From the NCBI GenBank assembly GCA_017507525.1, contig JAFWAT010000002.1:1-42319 (forward strand): a stretch of DNA of 42,319 bases. Direction: 5' to 3'. The DNA comes from Clostridia bacterium (GTDB taxonomy: Bacteria > Bacillota > Clostridia > UBA1381 > UBA9506). The translations under genes and the position numbers were made by a program. The notes beneath the pieces were generated by a model that did not search any database, was not told the origin of the DNA, and worked only from the letters and a program-made list of their open reading frames with translations. Of this stretch, positions 7,553 to 14,946 are shown piece by piece. How positions within the stretch are numbered: the first letter of the stretch is position 1; every line of letters begins with the position of its first letter.

Positions 7553-8899
7553 ATGTCAACCATTTCGCTAATAGGCATTATCTTAGGTCTTATTGCTTTA
7601 ATTTATCTGGCATACCGGGGGCATTCCATTGTTTGGGTTGCGCCGGTGTGTGCGGCTATTGTTGCTGTTTTAGGTGGGCTGAACGTTTTAGATACCTATT
7701 TGGGAGATTACATTAAAGGAACGGCGGAATATATTATTTCTTGGTTTCCGGCTTTCTTTTTAGGTGCCGTATACGGAAAACTGATGGATATGACAGGCTC
7801 CGCCCGGTCACTGGCAAACAAGCTGGTTTCCCTGATTGGTCCTAAATTTGCAGTGCTGGCGGTGGTTCTGCCCTGCCTGTTAATGACCTTTGGGGGCATT
7901 TCGCTGTTTGTGGTGGTCTTTGTTATTTATCCCATGGGATATGCGATTTACCGTGAAGCAGACCTGCCCAGAACCCTGCTTCCCGGCGCCATTGCCTTTG
8001 GTGCCTTCGGCATTACCATGACGGCGATTCCGGGTACACCGCAGATACAGAACATTATTCCTACTCAATATTATGGTACGACGGCGACCGCAGCGCCTTG
8101 GATGGGTTTAATTGCGGCGTTATTGATTGCTGTGCCGGGGTATTTATACTTAGAGTGGCGTTGCAGAAGTGCCCGCAAAAAAGGTCTGCACTTTGAGGAA
8201 GACCCCAAGTATATAGACAACACTGCAGATGCTGCAACATTACCTGGATGGCACTGGCTCAGCGGCCTTGTGCCTTTGATTGTGGTTGTGCTTATGCTCA
8301 ATGTTCTGCCTGGCGTTTTAGAACGGGCAAATATTGTAAAGTGGTCAGCTAACCAGTCTATTGTTGTGGCTCTGATTGCCGGTATTTTGGTGACCTGCTT
8401 GATGAATATTCGGCAGTTTAAGGTTTTGCTTCCGGCTGTTAACAAAGGCGCTGACGGCTCGCTGACAGCGATTATGAACACGGCCTGCGCGGTTGGCTTT
8501 GGCTCAGTTGTAAAGGCAGTTCCTGGCTTTGCGTTGCTTAAAAATGCCATGCTTAATATGCCCGGCTCCATTTTATTTTCTGAGGCGATTGCCGTTAACG
8601 TATTGGCCGGTGCAACGGGCTCTGCCTCAGGTGGTATGTCCATTGCATTAGAGGCACTGTCTGCGCAGTATCTTGAAAAAGCTGCCGCTATTGGCCTAAA
8701 CCCTGAATATTTGCACCGCGTTGCCTCTCTGGCTTCCGGCGGTTTAGATACATTGCCCCATAACGGTGCGGTGTTGACGCTGCTTGCAGTATCAAACTGC
8801 ACCCATAAGGAATCCTACATAGACATTTGTGTAACGTCTTGTATTATTCCCGTTGTGGTGTCTGTACTGCTGTCTTTAGTTTGGGGACTTTTTATATAA
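7553..8899 (+). CDS. GntP-family permease (gluconate/organic-acid type)
   Basis: The start is taken at 7553 because AGGGGG lies seven bases before this ATG; the frame opens at 7535. The 448-residue protein is almost wholly hydrophobic with about 11-12 membrane segments. The FGAFGITMTAIPGTPQIQNIIP stretch, a glycine/proline-rich loop, and the C-terminal ATGSASGGMSIAL and GGLDTLPHNGAVL are typical of GntP/CitMHS-like transporters for gluconate, other sugar acids or small organic acids. It probably imports a substrate with protons. It forms a single-gene unit, divergent from the AraC regulator and closed by a terminator. Confidence 0.83.
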   Translation: MSTISLIGIILGLIALIYLAYRGHSIVWVAPVCAAIVAVLGGLNVLDTYLGDYIKGTAEYIISWFPAFFLGAVYGKLMDMTGSARSLANKLVSLIGPKFAVLAVVLPCLLMTFGGISLFVVVFVIYPMGYAIYREADLPRTLLPGAIAFGAFGITMTAIPGTPQIQNIIPTQYYGTTATAAPWMGLIAALLIAVPGYLYLEWRCRSARKKGLHFEEDPKYIDNTADAATLPGWHWLSGLVPLIVVVLMLNVLPGVLERANIVKWSANQSIVVALIAGILVTCLMNIRQFKVLLPAVNKGADGSLTAIMNTACAVGFGSVVKAVPGFALLKNAMLNMPGSILFSEAIAVNVLAGATGSASGGMSIALEALSAQYLEKAAAIGLNPEYLHRVASLASGGLDTLPHNGAVLTLLAVSNCTHKESYIDICVTSCIIPVVVSVLLSLVWGLFI

Positions 8900-8912
8900 C
8901 CTTTATATCATG

Positions 8913-8952
8913 AAAATCGCCTGCGGCAACCATTGATGCGGTAGGCGATTTT
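8913..8952 (+). terminator. Intrinsic terminator after the permease
   Basis: AAAATCGCCT (8913-8922) pairs perfectly with AGGCGATTTT (8943-8952), with extra inner pairs around CGGCA/TGATGCGG. It has A- and T-rich flanks and may work in both directions. Confidence 0.78.
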
Positions 8953-8970
8953 ATGCGTATAGTGCTATTT

Positions 8971-9035
8971 TCTTAGAATTAGACATAAAAATCTTAGGAT
9001 TAGACATAGACAAAAAAAAGCTTGTTTGCTACAAT
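8971..9035 (+). promoter_or_regulatory. Activator site pair and -10 of the cytoplasmic glycosidase gene
   Basis: TCTTAGAATTAGACA (8971-8985) and TCTTAGGATTAGACA (8992-9006) form a direct repeat with a 21-bp period and differ at one base. TACAAT (9030-9035) begins 38 bp after the second copy, as in the other two promoters with this motif. No -35 hexamer is seen. Confidence 0.78.
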
Positions 9036-9067
9036 GAGTGTAACAAACAAAAAAGGGGGAACCTGTT

Positions 9068-11131
9068 TTGGAACAAAGTAAAAAACAAGTATTAAAACCA
9101 TGGCGCCCGATTGAGATAGAAGAATATGGTACGAGGGATACAGTCAAGGTTTGGGGCAGAGAATATACCGCTGACGGTTCTGCTTTAATGACATCTCTTA
9201 TATCACAGGGTGAAGAAATGCTGGCAGCACCCATGCGTCTTGTTGCCTTTGAAAACGGAGAAGAGGTTATCTGGGAGCATCAGAGTAATCATATGGTATC
9301 GGCAGATGATGCTGAGGCGGTTATCTGCGGTATTCAGAAAAGCGGCTCCTTTGTGTTTAACACCATTATGCGTGTTGAATATGACGGTCTTGTGAGTGTG
9401 ACCTTGAAAGTTGTTCCGGCAGGCGCTACCTCTAATGAAGTTTTTGGCTATACACAAAGCAAGAAAAGAGGCTTTGAATTAAATAAATTGTGGGTTGAAA
9501 TCCCCTTAAAGCGTGAGTATGCAAAAATGTATCAGGTCTCAGGTGCAACAGCTGTTAACTTTGAAAGTGATGATGTTACGGCAGACGTTGTTGTAAGAAG
9601 CAGCGGCAAGCTGGCGGCTTCTATGTGCACCTCTTTCTCACCTTTAATCACTTTAACAGAGGGAAACCTGGGTCTTTCTTATTTCTGCGAAAGTGCTGAA
9701 TATTGGCAGCCTGAGGCTGAGAATAAAGCCATTGAACTGGTTGTGGAAGATGACGTTGTTACCTTGCGTTTGCATTTGTTAGACAGCCACCCGGCAAGTT
9801 GGGTACCTCGTGGTCAAGCACCGATACAGAACAGCTATTTCCCGCTGACGTATCAGTTCGGCTTTAATGTAACCCCCATTAAGCCCTATCCCGAAAATCC
9901 CCATAAGAGAAAGATTCTGCACTTAAATGGCTATAAAAAAGAAATGCCTTATGACGAGTATCTTGCTACGCCCTCTGAGGAGTTTGGTGGCAAGAGCGGT
10001 TATGACAGAATGAAAGAACTGGGCGTTACAACCGTGATTGTACACGAAACCTGGAATACAACCCAGAACTTCTGGGAAATCCCCCTTCACCGTCAGCAGG
10101 TGGTTAAGAATATCATTAAAGAATGTCATGCCCGCGGCATTGAATTTGTTCCTTACTTCGGTTATGAAATCTCTACCCTTGGTAGCTATTGGGACAAGGA
10201 AACCGTTAATGATGTTATCCGCGTACCTGAAGACGATGAGGGATGGTTCGGTTGGTACCGTCAACCCTTCCAGAGAGACTATATTGTTTGTTATCGCTCT
10301 AAATGGCGGGATGAGATGATTGCCGGCATGCAGCGTTTGGTGGATGAATATGACATTGACGGTGCATACATGGATTTGGGTTTGTCTCCCTGTCAGAACG
10401 AACAGCACGGCTGTGGTTTCCGCGACCATGAGGGTAAGCTGCATTATACATATCCCATCTACGGAATCCGTGAACTGATGCGCGGCTTATATTCTATTTT
10501 TGAACCCCGTGGCGGCATGGTAAACTCCCATCAGGGTGCTAGTTATAATTTCCCCTGCCGTTCCTTTATTCATGAAACCTACACCGGTGAGGAAATTGTT
10601 TGGTATATTAAGGATGAGGGCGCCGATAAAATTCCCATGGATTACTTCAACTTCACCTTAAACGGCAGAAATGCCGGCAACCCGGTGAACTATGTTGTCA
10701 TTGAGTATCCGCACTGGAACTTTAAGGATTCCTTCACCGTAACTCTGTTAAACGCAGCACTGCCCAGACCGAAGAACTTTAAACAGCTGGAGCTGATTGC
10801 GCCTGTATGGAAGGCAATTGATACTTTCCCGGTTGAACATTCTACATGGCATCATTATCTTGATAACGATGCGGCAGTTAAGTGCTCAGAGGAGGATATC
10901 AAGACAAGTTTCTATGAATATGTAGATATCCGTGGTAAAAAGATGATTTTGGCGTTTATCACCAATCCTACCAGACATGAGCATGAAAATGTCAGCCTCT
11001 CTTTTGCAGAACTGGGTGCAATGACAGCTTATGACGCTTTGGCTGGAAAGGATGTTGTAGTTTCCGGTAATACGGTAACACTTTCCTTTAACACCTTTGA
11101 TTCTTATATTTTAGTCTTAAACGAAATTTAA
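9068..11131 (+). CDS. Glycoside hydrolase, GH123/DUF6067-like
   Basis: A 687-residue protein starting with TTG, supported by GGGGGA nine bases upstream. No signal peptide is seen, so it acts in the cytoplasm. A beta-rich N-terminal domain (about 1-275) is followed by a likely TIM barrel (about 280-600) starting at RKILHLNGYKKE. Barrel strands carry GVTTVIVHETWN, GIEFVPYFGYEIS, and DIDGAYMDLGLSPC with D431 and D436 on a strand end, then MVNSHQGASYNF and FIHETYTGEE. A small beta domain closes the protein. The layout resembles the GH123-like/DUF6067 group, one family of which removes beta-GalNAc, but I could not place the catalytic pair. It is alone in its unit, controlled by the shared activator sites. 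Substrate unknown. Confidence 0.65.
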   Translation: MEQSKKQVLKPWRPIEIEEYGTRDTVKVWGREYTADGSALMTSLISQGEEMLAAPMRLVAFENGEEVIWEHQSNHMVSADDAEAVICGIQKSGSFVFNTIMRVEYDGLVSVTLKVVPAGATSNEVFGYTQSKKRGFELNKLWVEIPLKREYAKMYQVSGATAVNFESDDVTADVVVRSSGKLAASMCTSFSPLITLTEGNLGLSYFCESAEYWQPEAENKAIELVVEDDVVTLRLHLLDSHPASWVPRGQAPIQNSYFPLTYQFGFNVTPIKPYPENPHKRKILHLNGYKKEMPYDEYLATPSEEFGGKSGYDRMKELGVTTVIVHETWNTTQNFWEIPLHRQQVVKNIIKECHARGIEFVPYFGYEISTLGSYWDKETVNDVIRVPEDDEGWFGWYRQPFQRDYIVCYRSKWRDEMIAGMQRLVDEYDIDGAYMDLGLSPCQNEQHGCGFRDHEGKLHYTYPIYGIRELMRGLYSIFEPRGGMVNSHQGASYNFPCRSFIHETYTGEEIVWYIKDEGADKIPMDYFNFTLNGRNAGNPVNYVVIEYPHWNFKDSFTVTLLNAALPRPKNFKQLELIAPVWKAIDTFPVEHSTWHHYLDNDAAVKCSEEDIKTSFYEYVDIRGKKMILAFITNPTRHEHENVSLSFAELGAMTAYDALAGKDVVVSGNTVTLSFNTFDSYILVLNEI

Positions 11132-11142
11132 AAGCTTGCGTA

Positions 11143-11183
11143 AAAGCGGCATCGTTAGGCGTTGCGTCTAACGATGCCGCTTT
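11143..11183 (+). terminator. Intrinsic terminator after the glycosidase
   Basis: AAAGCGGCATCGTTAG and CTAACGATGCCGCTTT form a perfect 16-bp stem with a 9-nt loop. It starts 11 bases after the stop codon of the gene at 9068. Confidence 0.9.
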
Positions 11184-11202
11184 GCTATTGGAGGAATTTA
11201 TT

Positions 11203-11297
11203 ATGAAAAAATTGGAGAAGCTGTTGAACTGCTTAATGAATACAACAAAGCATTAGAAGAACTCGTTAAAGAACACGGCTCAGAAATTGAGTATTAA
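11203..11297 (+). pseudogene. Possible remnant of a small gene with an A-tract frameshift
   Basis: GGAGG stands seven bases before the ATG at 11203. The first codons run into a run of six A; adding one A would join M-K-K to IGEAVELLNEYNKALEELVK plus ten more residues and a stop, giving a 31-residue acidic helical peptide. As written, the ATG frame stops after 17 codons. It may be a decayed 3' end of a longer gene, a sequence error, or chance. Confidence 0.3.
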
Positions 11298-11310
11298 TAG
11301 AGAGATCGTT

Positions 11311-11412
11311 TGTGGGTTGGTACAATTATACTTTTAGTTTTCTCGGTTATGCCCGGAACAATCAGCACTAACAATTATGGCGATGATCCGAAAGATACAT
11401 GTGTTGGATAAC
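11311..11412 (+). other. Small hydrophobic reading frame, doubtful
   Basis: The frame starting TTG TGG GTT encodes WVGTIILLVFSVMPG followed by a short polar tail of 18 residues, 33 residues in all, resembling a single membrane helix. There is only a weak GAGAG upstream and no neighbour to support it. It could be part of a decayed gene. Confidence 0.2.
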
Positions 11413-11445
11413 TGATCATTTTTGTAATTGTGTAAAGCCTTTACA

Positions 11446-11485
11446 AACCCTTTGAGATATCAAAATGGTATTTCAAGGGTTTTTT
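11446..11485 (+). terminator. Intrinsic terminator in the intergenic region
   Basis: AACCCTTTGAGATA pairs with TATTTCAAGGGTT, with one bulge and one G-U, followed by six T. It implies that something was transcribed across 11190-11440. Confidence 0.75.
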
Positions 11486-11553
11486 ATCATTATTTCAAAG
11501 ACTTAAATAAAATTATTTGTTTAAAAAAATGTCTTGAATTTCCCGTTTTCAAA

Positions 11554-11582
11554 TTGACTATTTTTAGGTTTTGTGATACAAT
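11554..11582 (+). promoter_or_regulatory. Promoter in the intergenic region
   Basis: TTGACT (11554-11559) and TACAAT (11577-11582) are separated by 17 bp. Transcription would begin near 11589 and run through repeat copy A into the hairpin at 11713-11739, giving a short RNA of about 150 nt or a leader for the deacetylase gene. Confidence 0.55.
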
Positions 11583-11647
11583 CTCAATATGTATGACACT
11601 TTGTACACAATGTTGAAGCTATATTTTTTCTCCTAACTTGACATATG

Positions 11648-11715
11648 TTATTGCTAAAAAAGATTGGCATCTAGATTGTACAGCTTTTATAAAGCTTGAA
11701 ATGCAAGGGATAAAA
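11648..11715 (+). repeat. Intergenic repeat, copy A
   Basis: This roughly 65-bp stretch, starting TTGCTAAAAAAGATTGGCAT and ending near AAGGGATAAAAAGC, is about 80% identical by eye to copy B (42110-42176). A more decayed copy C lies near 39960-40018. In A and B a central CTTTATAAAG-like palindrome follows TTGGCATCTAGATT, and each copy is followed at once by a terminator-like hairpin and then a gene. It could be a mobile-element remnant or a structured RNA element. Confidence 0.65.
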
Positions 11716-11752
11716 AGCCTTCCTCTTGAGGGGAAGCCTTTAAAAATAATAA
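11713..11752 (+). terminator. Terminator-like hairpin after repeat copy A
   Basis: GCCTTCCTC pairs with GGGGAAGCC (one mismatch, one G-U) over a TTGA loop. The downstream side is TTTAAAAATAATAAAAATTTTT, rather than a clean T run, so termination strength is uncertain. Confidence 0.5.
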
Positions 11753-11860
11753 AAATTTTTCTCTTACTTGACAAAACCATAACGAGAATAATGTCGAATT
11801 TTGTTTAAGAAGCTCATAATATAATGATTATTAAAAAGGATTGAAGGGAAGAACGTTCAA

Positions 11861-12685
11861 ATGAAAATGAAATTAAAAGACGGAAAGTCAAAAGTTCTTA
11901 CACTCAGTTATGACGATGGTGTTGTGCAAGACATCAGGCTGATTGAGATCATGAACAAATACGGATTGAAAGGCACTTTTAATATTAATTCCGGCAAGTA
12001 TTTACCTGAAGATGCTGTTCGGGATAGATTTTATGGAAGAATGAAGCTGTCAGAAGCAAAAGAACTGTATATTAACTCCGGGCATGAGGTTGCAATTCAT
12101 GCTCTTACGCATCCTTTTCTTGAACAGCTAGATTCATGTGAGATTATATATGAGATTACAGAGGATAGAAAGAATATAGAAAACCAGTATGGAGTAATCG
12201 CAAAGGGTATGGCGTATCCTTTCGGCACATATAACGATCGTGTGGTAGATATTTTAGAAAAATGTCAGATTGCATATGCCAGAACAACTAAAGCTACATA
12301 TCAATTTGGATTTCCGGAAAATTGGTTGTTGCTTCATCCTACCTGCCATCATGATTACGAAAACCTTGAAGAGTTAATAAAAAACTTTGTTGAGACAACG
12401 AATCGGTGGGGAAATGCAGAAATGTTCTACCTATGGGGGCATAGCTACGAATTTGACAAAAACGATAATTGGGATGTTATTGAAAAATTTGCTGAATATG
12501 CCGGAGGCCATGACCACATTTGGTATGCCACAAATATTGAGATATACAATTATGTTAAAGCATATGAAAGATTGCAAACGAGCTTTGACAAGAAGATTAT
12601 ACACAACCCATCAAGCGTGGATGTTTGGGTTGAAATTAAAGGTGAGATATATTGCGTAAAATCCGGAGATACCTTAAGATTATAA
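11861..12685 (+). CDS. Polysaccharide deacetylase-like (NodB/CE4) protein
   Basis: A 274-residue protein with the CE4 fold. LSYDDG (D18, D19) is the motif TFDDG, HALTH (H80, H84) gives the two metal-binding histidines, and GMAYPFGTYNDRVVDIL matches the third motif. Near the C-terminus YLWGHSYEFD fits the histidine motif. CE4 enzymes remove N- or O-acetyl groups from chitin, peptidoglycan or xylan-like glycans. No signal peptide is seen, so it may act in the cytoplasm on imported oligosaccharides. It stands alone behind the repeat-containing leader. TATAAT at 11820 is a possible -10. AAGGGAAG lies nine bases before the start; a second ATG two codons later is possible. Confidence 0.85.
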   Translation: MKMKLKDGKSKVLTLSYDDGVVQDIRLIEIMNKYGLKGTFNINSGKYLPEDAVRDRFYGRMKLSEAKELYINSGHEVAIHALTHPFLEQLDSCEIIYEITEDRKNIENQYGVIAKGMAYPFGTYNDRVVDILEKCQIAYARTTKATYQFGFPENWLLLHPTCHHDYENLEELIKNFVETTNRWGNAEMFYLWGHSYEFDKNDNWDVIEKFAEYAGGHDHIWYATNIEIYNYVKAYERLQTSFDKKIIHNPSSVDVWVEIKGEIYCVKSGDTLRL

Positions 12686-12690
12686 AAAAC

Positions 12691-12720
12691 TTGCTTGTTT
12701 AGGCTGATTTATGATACAAT
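12691..12720 (+). promoter_or_regulatory. Probable promoter of the DUF5107 operon
   Basis: TTGCTT (12691-12696) and TACAAT (12715-12720) are 18 bp apart. The leader of about 160 nt before the start codon holds a hairpin AAGCTGGC/GCCGGCTT (about 12821-12848) with no T run, so its role is unclear. Confidence 0.5.
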
Positions 12721-12884
12721 GAATATAAAGAAAAGGGAAGCAAGGCGACAAGCATTTCACATTAGAATTTAATTTGTTTGTGAAACAATATACAGAAGAA
12801 ACCGCCTGTGAGGGCGTTTGTAAGCTGGCTGATTCTGTTCGCCGGCTTGCGGATATGTTTAAAAAAACAAGAAGGAGATTTACT

Positions 12885-14912
12885 ATGACGAAATTAACTT
12901 TTGAGGACTACGAAATTTTATCCGCAGATTTAGGAGAGGAAAACATGCTGCCGGATATCAAAAATGTTGACTATCTCAAGAGAGCAAAATATGCACTGTC
13001 TGAAAAAATTCCGCCGGAAGATGGCAAATACTTTAATCAAGGCCATATTAAAACCATTTTGCCTTACACCGTGCAGGATAATTATAATCGTGACAGAAAG
13101 ATACGTAAATTTCATGCAGCAATTTTAGAAAATGACAAGTTGAAAGCTGTTTTTCTGCCGGAATTGGGCGGCAGACTCTGGTCATTGTATCATAAGGGTC
13201 TTAAAAAAGAGCTTTTATATGTAAATTCTGTTTTTCAGCCGGCAAACCTTGCCATTCGTAACGCCTGGTTTTCCGGCGGGATAGAATGGAACGTTGGTAT
13301 GCGCGGTCACACGCCGCTGACCTGTTCACAGATGTATGCCTGCAGGATGGAAGATGAAAAGGGCAACCCCTGCCTGAGAATGTACGAATTTGAGCGAATT
13401 CGCGGTCTTGCCTACAGCATTGATTTTATGCTTCCTGAGAATTCAGAAATTTTATATGTAAAAACCACGGTAGAAAACACCAATGATGATGCAAGATATA
13501 TGTATTGGTGGTCTAACATTGCGGTTCCAGAAGAAGAAGGCGTTAGAATTTTAGCACCTTGTGACAGCAGCTATGTCACGCTTTATAACGATGAAAAAGG
13601 ACATTATCTGGATTTAGAGCCAATGCCCTTTAGTGACCGTTCCGGTGAAACGCTGGACATATCCTATCCTGAAAATTCCTTCCGTTCTCTAGACTTTTTC
13701 TATAAAACCCGTAACAATCACAGAAAATGGGAGGCAACCTTCGGAAAAGACGGTACTGGCCTTGGGCAGTTTTCCACTCCGGAACTGATTGGCAGAAAGC
13801 TTTTTGTCTGGGGTCAAGGTAAGGGTGGCAGAAACTGGTGTAAATGGCTGTCAGATAAGTATGAGCCTTATATTGAGATTCAAGCAGGGCTTTTAAGCAC
13901 CCAGTTAGAACATATACCTATGCCGGCGAAAACCACCTGGTCATGGGTAGAAGGCTACTTTGCAGCAGTTTGCGATCCCGAAACGGTTCACGGGGAATAT
14001 CAGTCGGCGGTTAGTGCTTTTGAAGATTATCTCGAAAGCTTTGCACCGTCTGATGATGAAATGCGTGCTTTGTTTGACAATGTAAAGCCTGTCAGCATGG
14101 AGCAGATGGGTTCTGCTTGGGGTTATGTTGAGAACTGTCTCCGTGAAAAAGCAGGAAAAGCCGGTGTGAGCCCAAGATTAGAATTTCCGGCGGAAGCGAT
14201 TACGGACGGAGAAAAGCTGTGGCTTGATTTTCTTACAACCGGTTATATGAGTGATTATGACCTGACGGAACCGCCAAAATCCTTCCATGTTGACCCCTTG
14301 TGGCTTCCGATGTTTGAAAAGCAAATTGCTGACGGCAAGGCAAATGCCTATATGTATTTGCAGTACGGCGTTGCTTTATATGCCAACGACATGGTTACAG
14401 AGGCATATCAAGCATTTGAAAAGTCAATAGAACTTACACCCAATGCCTGGGCATACAGAAACCTTTCCATGATTGAAAATAATGTGTATGAAAACAAGGA
14501 AAAGGGTTTGTATTACATAGAGAAGGCTATGGCGCTGAATGCAACGTACCGTGGTCTGGTTGTGAACTGCGGTCAGGTTATGCTGGGCGTCGAGGCATAT
14601 GAAAAATGGCTTGCAATCTATGATAACCTTACAGATGCGCTAAAGGCAGACGGCAGACTCATGATCTATCGCGTTATAGCGCTGATGGAGGTAGGCCGTT
14701 ATGAAGAGGCTTCTGCGGTTTTACATAACTCCTTTGAAATTTATGACGTACGCGAGGGTGAAGTTTCCATTACTAAAGTATGGGAAGATTTACATAGACG
14801 GATGATTGTGAAGGAAACCGGTATTACAGATGCAGACGAATTAAACCGGTTGTATAAAGAACGGTATCCGCTCCCGCAGGAACTTAACTTTAGTCAGAAA
14901 GAAGATCAGTAA
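12885..14912 (+). CDS. DUF5107 domain protein with C-terminal TPR repeats
   Basis: The start at 12885 is supported by AAGGAG seven bases upstream; a frame opening at TTG 12774 lacks an RBS. The 675-residue protein begins with a beta-sandwich domain of the DUF5107 type (about 60-330). Markers are KAVFLPELGGRLWSLYHKG, a galactose-mutarotase-like entry, then WFSGGIEWNVGMRGHTPLT and MYWWSNIAV. The C-terminal part (about 480-640) holds TPR-like helices such as MVTEAYQAFEKSIELTPNAW and EEASAVLHNSFEIYD. There is no signal peptide. Proteins of this type are common in gut Clostridia glycan loci, but I know of no proven activity. It is the first gene of an operon with a YesN/YesM-type pair (34 bp gap), so a role in sensing or handling the same sugar is likely. 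Confidence 0.82.
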   Translation: MTKLTFEDYEILSADLGEENMLPDIKNVDYLKRAKYALSEKIPPEDGKYFNQGHIKTILPYTVQDNYNRDRKIRKFHAAILENDKLKAVFLPELGGRLWSLYHKGLKKELLYVNSVFQPANLAIRNAWFSGGIEWNVGMRGHTPLTCSQMYACRMEDEKGNPCLRMYEFERIRGLAYSIDFMLPENSEILYVKTTVENTNDDARYMYWWSNIAVPEEEGVRILAPCDSSYVTLYNDEKGHYLDLEPMPFSDRSGETLDISYPENSFRSLDFFYKTRNNHRKWEATFGKDGTGLGQFSTPELIGRKLFVWGQGKGGRNWCKWLSDKYEPYIEIQAGLLSTQLEHIPMPAKTTWSWVEGYFAAVCDPETVHGEYQSAVSAFEDYLESFAPSDDEMRALFDNVKPVSMEQMGSAWGYVENCLREKAGKAGVSPRLEFPAEAITDGEKLWLDFLTTGYMSDYDLTEPPKSFHVDPLWLPMFEKQIADGKANAYMYLQYGVALYANDMVTEAYQAFEKSIELTPNAWAYRNLSMIENNVYENKEKGLYYIEKAMALNATYRGLVVNCGQVMLGVEAYEKWLAIYDNLTDALKADGRLMIYRVIALMEVGRYEEASAVLHNSFEIYDVREGEVSITKVWEDLHRRMIVKETGITDADELNRLYKERYPLPQELNFSQKEDQ

Positions 14913-14946
14913 TATTTATCGGTGAAAGCCGAAAGGGGGGATTGTT

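Larger units (their letters stand above)
11132..11860. other. 729-bp intergenic region with terminators, gene remnants, a promoter and a repeat
   Basis: It contains the terminator at 11143, a possible broken small gene (11203-11297), a 33-codon hydrophobic frame (11311-11412), a terminator at 11446, a promoter at 11554, repeat copy A at 11648 and a terminator-like hairpin at 11713. No intact gene with clear coding character is seen. The mixture looks like decayed DNA at the edge of an inserted or rearranged segment. Confidence 0.6.

Noticed and set aside
8071-8802. Long minus-strand frame inside the permease gene
   Set aside because: It is the shadow of a clear membrane-protein gene and has no RBS or recognisable motif.
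11428-11616. Small plus-strand frame across the terminator at 11446
   Set aside because: It starts inside a terminator, lacks an RBS and shows no coding character.
12774-12884. Longer N-terminus of the DUF5107 protein from TTG 12774
   Set aside because: No RBS precedes it; AAGGAG before the ATG at 12885 is far better and the extra residues look unlike the family.
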